Shown here in pieces: positions 49,301 through 58,300 of a stretch of DNA of 64,000 nucleotides. The stretch comes from Gambelia wislizenii (taxonomy: Eukaryota; Chordata; Lepidosauria; Squamata; Crotaphytidae). The notes under the pieces are model-generated. The model had not been told where the DNA came from. It was given only the letters and a program-made list of their open reading frames with translations, and searched no databases. The stretch covers positions 77,655,001 to 77,719,000 of the forward strand of contig JAUMIR010000004.1 in assembly GCA_030847615.1 (NCBI GenBank), in the 5' to 3' direction. Numbering within the stretch: position 1 is the stretch's first letter; each line of letters begins with the position of its first letter. The translations under genes were made by a program, and so were the position numbers.

Positions 49301-52300
49301 TTCCCTTGTAAGTCCATCCCCTCCAAAGTCCAACCAATCAAAATACTGCTCTGCTGTGTGCCCCTATCCCGGGATGGAAGCACTCAGAACAAGAAATTAA
49401 AAAAAAAAAACCCGAGACTTATGCTACTGTAACAAATCGTGTAAACAACAAGGGACGAACTCGGGATGAGGAAATCCCGTGGTTTAGGCCAGTCTTGATA
49501 TCACACAAATTTCTTGTGGAGGCCAGCAGTGACTCCAGCCTCAGATAAGAACAAGGGGCTTCAGGAAAATTGTTTCCTCTTCTGAAACTTCAGTATGGCA
49601 TGCACCTGTGCCTTCCCTTCCCACTGCTCTGTTTTTATTGAATCCTCTTGCCTGATCACTTCCTTTTTCTTTTTCACTAACAAATATTATTTCTTTATGG
49701 GCTTCAAAAAAGTAATTTTTTGCAAATATCAAAACACCACCAGATCCCACACCCTGGGCATTTTAAAGATCACACATTCTGTTATAGATGAAAAAACAAA
49801 GATTCAATACAGTGTTCCCATCTATTATAAATATCCAAATAAACCTGCAGCATAACACCTTTCTCAAAGCCAACTGAATATCCTACTGAAGTGAGATACC
49901 TTTCAAGTTTCACAAAACACATTGAGTTCAAACACTAAACCAAAACAAAGGAAGGGAGAAAGGGAGGGTACTTGTTGCTGGTAAAAGAAACTAAATATTT
50001 AGCTTCCAGTTCAGTTCAGGTCAATTATTGTTTATAATGCTCTGATAAATACATGCTAAACAGAAACATCATCAGACTGGTAACGATTCTACAAGCATTA
50101 TTCCTACAAAATGAATACATTATGGATATCTAACTGGAGAATAATTTCTACTTTTTGAACATGCACTTTGCATGCACTAATGCTATATTCTTCAGAATTC
50201 TGATAATTTGACAACAGAAAAGATACAAAATGAATTTCAATTCCCCAATATTCTTTAGGAGAAGCATAGGAGAACAGAAAACACAATTTAACCCATTTTA
50301 AGTATTTTTTTTGACTCTCAAAGGACTATAAATACTATTATACAACCAGTAATGCAGCCTCTTTTACCCTATCTCAAAAATGCACAAAAAGACAATTGGC
50401 AGGTGGATCCCTAGCATCTTTACTCAGAAGGAGGTCCTGCTTTGCTTAACAGGATGGGCTTTCAAATAAGCATGCATAGGACTGCAGCTGAAAAAAATGA
50501 TTTTTAAAAGGACTAGAAGAAGTCACAGAGGCTGTCAGTAGTAGCTTAGCAGGCCACTACTAGGTGGCTAAATGGAACATCCATGTTCATTAGCAGTTTA
50601 CCCCTTGCATATCAGATGCTGGGGTAGAAAAAAAAAACCAGGAGAAAGCTGTAATACCAGTGATGGGGGTGGGGGAGCTGAACTTTAACAGACTTTGTTC
50701 TGAACTAGAACTGAAATGTTTACATTCTTACTTTCACTCATACTGAGATGTATACCAGGAATTAAATATATAGCAATTTAATATATAATACAAATTGCTT
50801 ACTATATTAAGCAATCTGCCAATATGTTTGTAAGCCCTCACTAAAGACAGCTTCCCAAGCTTCTCAGAATTCTGAACACACAAAGGCAGCCTTCCTCAAG
50901 CCAGTCCCCTCACATGTGTTGGACTGTAATTTCCATCTTCCCAATACAGTATGGCCAATGATCAAGGATTATGGGCCATACTTCAAAACTTATAAAAACG
51001 CTGGCTTGGGGAAAAGCTACAGTCAGGAATTATTCAAAGTCATCCTCTAAACGACCCTAAATTTCTAACTGAAGACTGACCACACTTTATTAACTACTTG
51101 AAACATAAATTTCTCGATGTCTCTTTTTCCCAATCGTTCCCTGGAAAATATGGTGTATTGCATCCAAGATTTCCTTCCCATGAAAGGAAAGATTCCTTCT
51201 ATTTGTGAAAGAGTGTTTCATCTAGCAGGGGAGACTTCCAGTGGAAAAGGTGGGGATGTGATTTTCACTGATTCTTCCTCCCCACCCCCCACCCCCGCTT
51301 TGTAGCCTTCACTTTTACTTGTTCTGGAAGACCTCCCAAACCTGCAGAATAAACTTTGCAGGATGCATGGAACCATATGGAGAGAAGACTTTTTTTTCTG
51401 TAGCAGCAATACCTGTTGGATTATAAAGCCCTTCTCTTTAGGGCACAGGTGGGCAACTGTGTGTGTTGAGGGGAGAGGTCAATTTCTCCCATCAGGCTCC
51501 CCTGCAGGCTACACTCCTCCCCCCAGATAACAAAAATATTGTTGTCCCTCTGTATCCATGGATTTGGTATCCACGGATTTGAGTATTCCAGCTTGAAAAT
51601 ATTCTTTAAAAAATAATAATCCAAAAAGCAAACCTTGATTTTGCCATCTTATATAAGGGACACCATTTTGCTATGCCATTGCATAAAATGGGCCTTGAGT
51701 ATTCACGGAATTTGGTATCCTCGGGGGGTCCTGGAACCAAACCACAGCAACTATGAAGGGACAACTGTACTTCTCTTTTCCTCTGTTCCAGTTTCCAGAA
51801 TGGAGTTCCTCAAAATCTATATTGAGAGGAAATGCAGAGGAAAATGGATGTATTTTGAGGGACTATGGGGTTCAGGGTGCCCGTGGAGGTGGCGGACTGG
51901 GGATTTTTTTGTATGTTTTCATGTGTTTGGGGGGGTTTCTGTGTGGCATTGGGCAAAATGCCCAGAAATCACACTGATTTTTTTTAATGGGGTTAGAGGA
52001 CTGGTGGGGGCCTTTATGGGCCACAAAAGAGGGATCCAAAGGCTGCATAGCACCCAAAAGTGACAATTTGCTCACCTCTGGTTTAGGGGAATCAAAATAT
52101 TTTTTGACTACTTCTCGAGTGCTGAAGGAGAAAGCAATTATAGCACAGCAGCAATTCTGTGGCATATTGTGCTACATAATATGCAAGATACAGTAGGACC
52201 CCCGTATCTGCAGGGGATTGGTTCTGAGGGGGCCCGTGGATACCGGAAACCATGGATAACAGCAAACGCCATTGAAAATAACGGGACTTCCAGTTTAAAA

Positions 52301-55300
52301 TAACATAGAGTTGCCTTGGAGAACCTAGAAAATGGCTAGAGAGGATGCATTTTCTAGGAGGACTCTATGTTAGCTGTGCTGAAACTGAAACCGCAGATAA
52401 CTGAATCATGGATAATGAATCAGCAGATATGGGGGTCCTACTGTACTCCAGTTGCAGATGACAGTGAGTAGCCCATTCTCACCGCCCTCAAATGGGCCTC
52501 ATTAATGTCTGTCTACTGAATCATATTATTGATTATTTTGAACTATCTGGAAGACTGTGTGCTAGTATAATGAGACAATCGCAGCATTTCCACTGCAAAG
52601 ACCCTAATCCTTAAGGCACTTTGGTTCATATTAATTGGAAACAGTATTTTGGTCAAATCTGGCTTTAAGGGCCCTCCAGGGGCTACCGGGAAATAAAACG
52701 CACTCCAGAGCAAGGCAGGAGTCAAGCTGAGGGCAAACATTGAATATGCCTGGGAGAGGCCCCATAAATTCCCCACAAATTCACACCTGGATGCAAACAC
52801 TCTGCATCTTCTCTGAAATGGAAGCACTATGTCTCCCAAGGAGACAGATATCTTACAGGTATCAAACATATAGAGGGAACTTCATTGCTATGTAGATGAA
52901 GCTGACACCATTACATCCAAGAGACCAAAGAGGGTTGCCTGTCAATCATTAAGATGCCAGATTGTCCCAATCTCCCAGATCCTGGCTGTCCGGAATCCCT
53001 TTGTAAAACATTTGAGAACTATCTGAAATCAAAGGTTCCTTTTATTCAACACACATCTTCAAGGGGTAATTTCTTATTTTTAAAAAACAGGAAAGCTTAA
53101 ATTCTTTGTTTCAGTCCCACTTTCTAACTGAATCCACACTGCTCCGTCCCCTGACCTCTCCCCTGTTTCTCTCCGTCCTTCCGAATTACCCGTTAACCCT
53201 CCCAGACCCTGAGACGGCTCCCAGCTGGCTTCAGGCATTCCTCACCCGATCCACTATTTTTTTGCTGCTACCCATTTTTGTTGCTGCTACTCGAGAGTAA
53301 TATTGTTTCTCCATGGAGACAAGTTGCAAGAGCAGGTGTAGCCTTAACTATTCCCTTCTAACTATTTCTTGCCTTACTCTGATAGTCTTGTTTGTTGATC
53401 AAATGAATGTATGTGACATGTGAATGCTTCAGTTCAGTTCAATAAAGTTCCATCCATTGTTTGTACACCCAACTCCCATGTATTTTCTATGCTATACCCG
53501 TATACACAAGATTCTAAATCCCGCAAAATTGCACAACCTCTCACTAGCCATTTGAGACGCTTCTAATTCCCCACTGAAGCCAAGATCTTGCATGGGCTTT
53601 CCATGGACGCCAGTGATTCACGTAACAGTAGGATTTGGTTCAGGTTCATGGCACTCAAAAGATTTTAGGTACAGTTCTGGTTCACTGAGTAATGCCTCGG
53701 ATTTCTGCTCTGAGACAGAGTTTAGTTTTCTTAGTTGTGCTAAGGTAGCATGTTGGAAGCTCATCTACAAAATGTTATAATCCTGCAACAATTATTTAGG
53801 ACACTATTTTAAGAACTCATTCATTTTGTGCCCATGTATACCATAACAAAAACGCAAGAACACTTTCCCTTTGAAAATAAAAACTATTATTTTATTCTTT
53901 TATGCCATTTTGAATATTACAGAAGGACTATAAAACACAATTTTGTTCAACTAAGGTTTGAACCCAAAGGGAAACACCTTGCATGACTAAGTGGAAATGA
54001 AAAGACGATGGAAACAATGCACCACAGAACTATTTAAAAGAGTGGAAAGGCTGACAGATTCATTCAAGGAAGAACCATATGAAAATGAACCCCCAGTTTT
54101 AGAAAGTGAAGTGGAAGCTGCACTCGGACCACTTGGGAGAAATAAATCACTAGGAACCGATGGCATACCACTAGAGCTGCTTCAAGCTACAGAGACAGAA
54201 TCTACTCTATTTCTTGCCAAAATCGGTCAACAAATATGGAAAATCAAAAAATGGCCCACAGACTGGAAATGATCAATATACATTCCAATCCCCAAGAATG
54301 AGGACAAAAGGGATTGCAGCAAAAGGACCATTGCATTAATCTCCTATGCAAGCAAAGTGATGCTGAAAATTCTACAACAAAGATTTTTACTATATATGGA
54401 CCGAGAAATGCCAGATGTCCAGACTGGGTTCAGGAAAGGAAGGGACATTAGGGATCATATCAAAAACATACATTCGTACATCCCATTATCCAAAGAATTT
54501 CAAAAGAAAATTAACCTGTGCTTTATAGACTTTAGCAAAACCTTTGATTGTATAGATCCTGAAAAATTATGGATTGCTCTTAGGGAAATGGGGATGTCAC
54601 ATTTGATTGTCCAGATACATAACCTGAATTCAGGACAAGATTACAGAGAAATGCAGTGGAAAACTAGCCTCTTGTCCTGGCAAGTGGGTCAGGCAAGGCT
54701 GCATTCTATTTGTTTAATCTGTATGCCGAAAACATCATACGTAAATTCGGAAGGAGGTGTGAATACTGGAGGAAGGAACATCAACAGTCTAAGACATGCA
54801 GATGACAACATACTACTAACAAAAATAGCAAAGACTTGGAACAATTATGGTAGAAAGTCAAGGCAGAAAATGCAAAGGCAGGTTTACAGCTGAACACTGA
54901 AAAGAACAAACAAAAATAATGACCACAGAGGTTTTAGATAACTTTAAAGTAGACTATGAAAACATTGAAATCATTCAAGATTTTTCATACCTTGGCTCAA
55001 TCATTAATCAAAGTGGAGATTGCAGTCATGGAATCAGAAGAGGATTAGGACTTGGAAGGGCAGCTATGAAGAAACTAGACAAGATTCTGAAATGTAAAGA
55101 TGTATCACTGAATATTAAAACTAGATGGTACAAACCACAGTGTTTCCCATTTTTATGTATAGGTGTGAAAGTTGGAAAGTAAAGAAAGCTGATGGGAAGG
55201 AAAATCAACTCATTCAAGATATGATGCTGGAGAAAAGTTTTGTAGATACTGTGGACTGCTAAAAAAGTTGAATAAACAAATAAAAAACAAATAAATAAAT

Positions 55301-58300
55301 GGGTCCTAGAACAAATCAGGCTGGAATTCTCCCTTGAAGCCAGTTTAGAAGACTAAACTGAGACTGTCATACTTTGGAAACATCATGAGAAGTCTCCCTA
55401 GAAAAGACGATAATGCTTGGTAAAGTACAAGGTAGCTAGAAAAGAGGAAGATCACATTCCAGATGTATAGACTTAATCAGGGAAGACACAACCCTGAGTC
55501 TACAGGAACTGAGCAGGACTGTTGAGGAGGTCTCTCATTTCATGGAGGACTGTCATAAGCTGAAGTTGACTTGAAGGTAGTTAACAACTAACACTCAAAA
55601 TAGCTTAAAGGTACTAGCAGTAGCACAGGGTCTAAAAGCAGTAGATCCTGTCTGATCTTGGAAACTAAGCAGGATCAGCTCTGGTTAGTACTCGGATGGG
55701 AGACTGCCAATGAATACCAGGTCCTGTAGGCTATATTTCCAAGAAAGGAACTGGCAAGACCACCTCTGAGTATTCCTTGCCTAAGAAAACCACATGAAAT
55801 TAATGGGGTCACCATAAGTCAACAGGCAACTTGAAAGCACATACACACGCATACTGGGTGTAGCAGAAATACACTGGATCAATGAGTGGGAAGAATCAAA
55901 GCCATGAAATTACATATAAAACAAAGTTTCTTCAGAAACACAGTTCTTTTTCTGTGTGAATTCAAAGGCTTTCACGGCCGGCATCCATAGTTTTCCTTGG
56001 TTTTTTTTCTGGGCTGTGAGGCCGTGTTCTGGAATAGTTTCTTTCTGACGTTTCGCCTGCATCTGTGGCTGGCATGCTCAGAGAATGGTTGGGTAGGTGT
56101 GTGTGTGGAGTTTATATGCTGTGAACCCCTTGTTGGGGCAAAACGTCAGAAAGAAACTATTCCAGAACATTGTCTCACAGCCCGGGAAAAAAACCCCAAG
56201 GAAAATCTATAGTTCTTTCTCTTTTCTTTTTTTCTGTCTTTTAAAAAATAAAAATGTTCTGTATGATCTCAAAATCTCAATATCTCAAAATCAAGCCAAT
56301 TATTTTAAGTAATGAAATGAAATAAAATGAAAAAAATGCAGTTTGCTAAACAGTTTGTGTTGCTACAGCAACTTATCAAAGAAGGTTCAAGTATTAAAGC
56401 TGGAGCCTGAGAAAGCTTGCAGTTCTGAACACCAAGTACTAAGAATTATAATATTCCCTTTCTTCTACACAACTTAGATGATGTGTTGGCACCTAAAATG
56501 TTAAGCCTTACACATATCTGTAATAAATATTCTCATTTTCACACATACACATCCCTGTTCAGCCATGGAAACCTACTGGGTGACCTTGGGCAAGTCACAC
56601 TCTCTCAACCTCGGAGGAAGGGAAGGGTAAAACTCCGGCTGAACAAATACTGCCAAGAAAACCTCCTGATAGGTTCACCTTATGGTTGTCCTAAGTCAGA
56701 AATGATTTGAAAGCACAAAACAACAACAACAACACGCACACATACCCCTTTCATTTCATACATTAAGATTTCACATGCAATGTACACTATCCCACTGCAA
56801 ACTGAAATATGTTTCATAGCACACACACCAAGGTATCACAACCAATTGTAGCTCCTGGTCACGGGCACTATGTATATCATTTTCCAACATGATAATATAT
56901 TATTTAAGCTTTAACATATGAAATGGCCCTCAGTCACTTTAATACAAAATTCTTAGGATCACTATCTGAGACAGTGTCTTAAAAGTGAATAGGACTTTCT
57001 TTCCTTCCCTGCTTCTCCTTTGAAAGCCATAACAGTTACTCTTCCGGGTCCCAATCAGCTTCATCAGTCTTTTGGCACTCTTCCCCATCCCTGCCTATTG
57101 TAAAAAGTGACTATACAGCTCCTATTCCTGTTTTGCCAGTGAGCTCTAAGCCAAACTATACACTCATTAAAGTCTGACTACGTTTTGTCATAAAAATCAG
57201 ATTCAGAAGAGGACCATTTTCAACTTTCTCCTAGTAACCACTTGGTAACTTCAGCTTGATTCCTTAATTTTGGTAGATTCAACCAGGAGGAGTTGTGGCT
57301 TTTTACTTGGTTACTAAAGGCCCTGGGAAGCAGGGAAGCACCCACCCCCCAAGGCATAGCTGAAACTGGGAAGATTTAACAGTTAACAATTTAGATCTCT
57401 CTTTATCACTCACCTATACAGTTCTCCCTTCATACTCGCTGGGGTTTGGTTCCAGGAACCCACCACCACCCCCTGGATACCAAAATCCATGAATTACTCA
57501 AGTCCCATTATATGCAATGACATAGCAAAATGGTGTCCCTTATATAAGATGGCAAAATCAAGGTTTGCTTTCTGGATTATTATTTTTTAAAGAATATTTT
57601 CAAGCCGTGAATACTTAAATCCATGGATACCAAATCTGTGGATACGGAGGGACAACTGTACTTCTTTCTGTGAGGCCTTTATTATGTCAACCTAAATCTA
57701 CTTGTTCTATGCTGCCTGCTAGCTGTTAAATATTTTATTGGGCACAGTAAACTGGCCAGAGAACACTGTTACTGGGCAGCACATGAATTTGATCAATACA
57801 TATAAAACAATTGTTTAGAACCATGTAATCTCTCAGCCATCATCAATATTACTTCTCTACCAGCATCATCCATGGACTGGATGGCCCTCGTGGTCTCTTC
57901 CAACTCTGCAATTCTATGATTCTATGATTCTATGATCTTTCTCCCTCCTTGCCTTTGCCCTTTAACTAAGTTCTAGACTGAAGACACCAGCTGATTAATT
58001 GATATACTGCAGTCACAAAAAAGAAAAAGAAAATAAAGTTTGCCTTATAACAAGAAATATAATTCTCCTTTGTTTCTCAAAATACTTCATGTGTTTTGCA
58101 ATCCTAGTCACTATTTTAATATATTTTGACAGTTCTGATTTGTGTCCCTCTGTTCTCCACCAAAATAAGAGCAGATGGAGAAACAAACACATTAATAAAA
58201 CTGTACTTTGATTTTTCTTAAGCAGCACTATGAGCAAGTGGTGAGTCACTTAATACATTCACTGGCGTGCTGTAGACAAGGCATTTACATTAAAGTCTAT

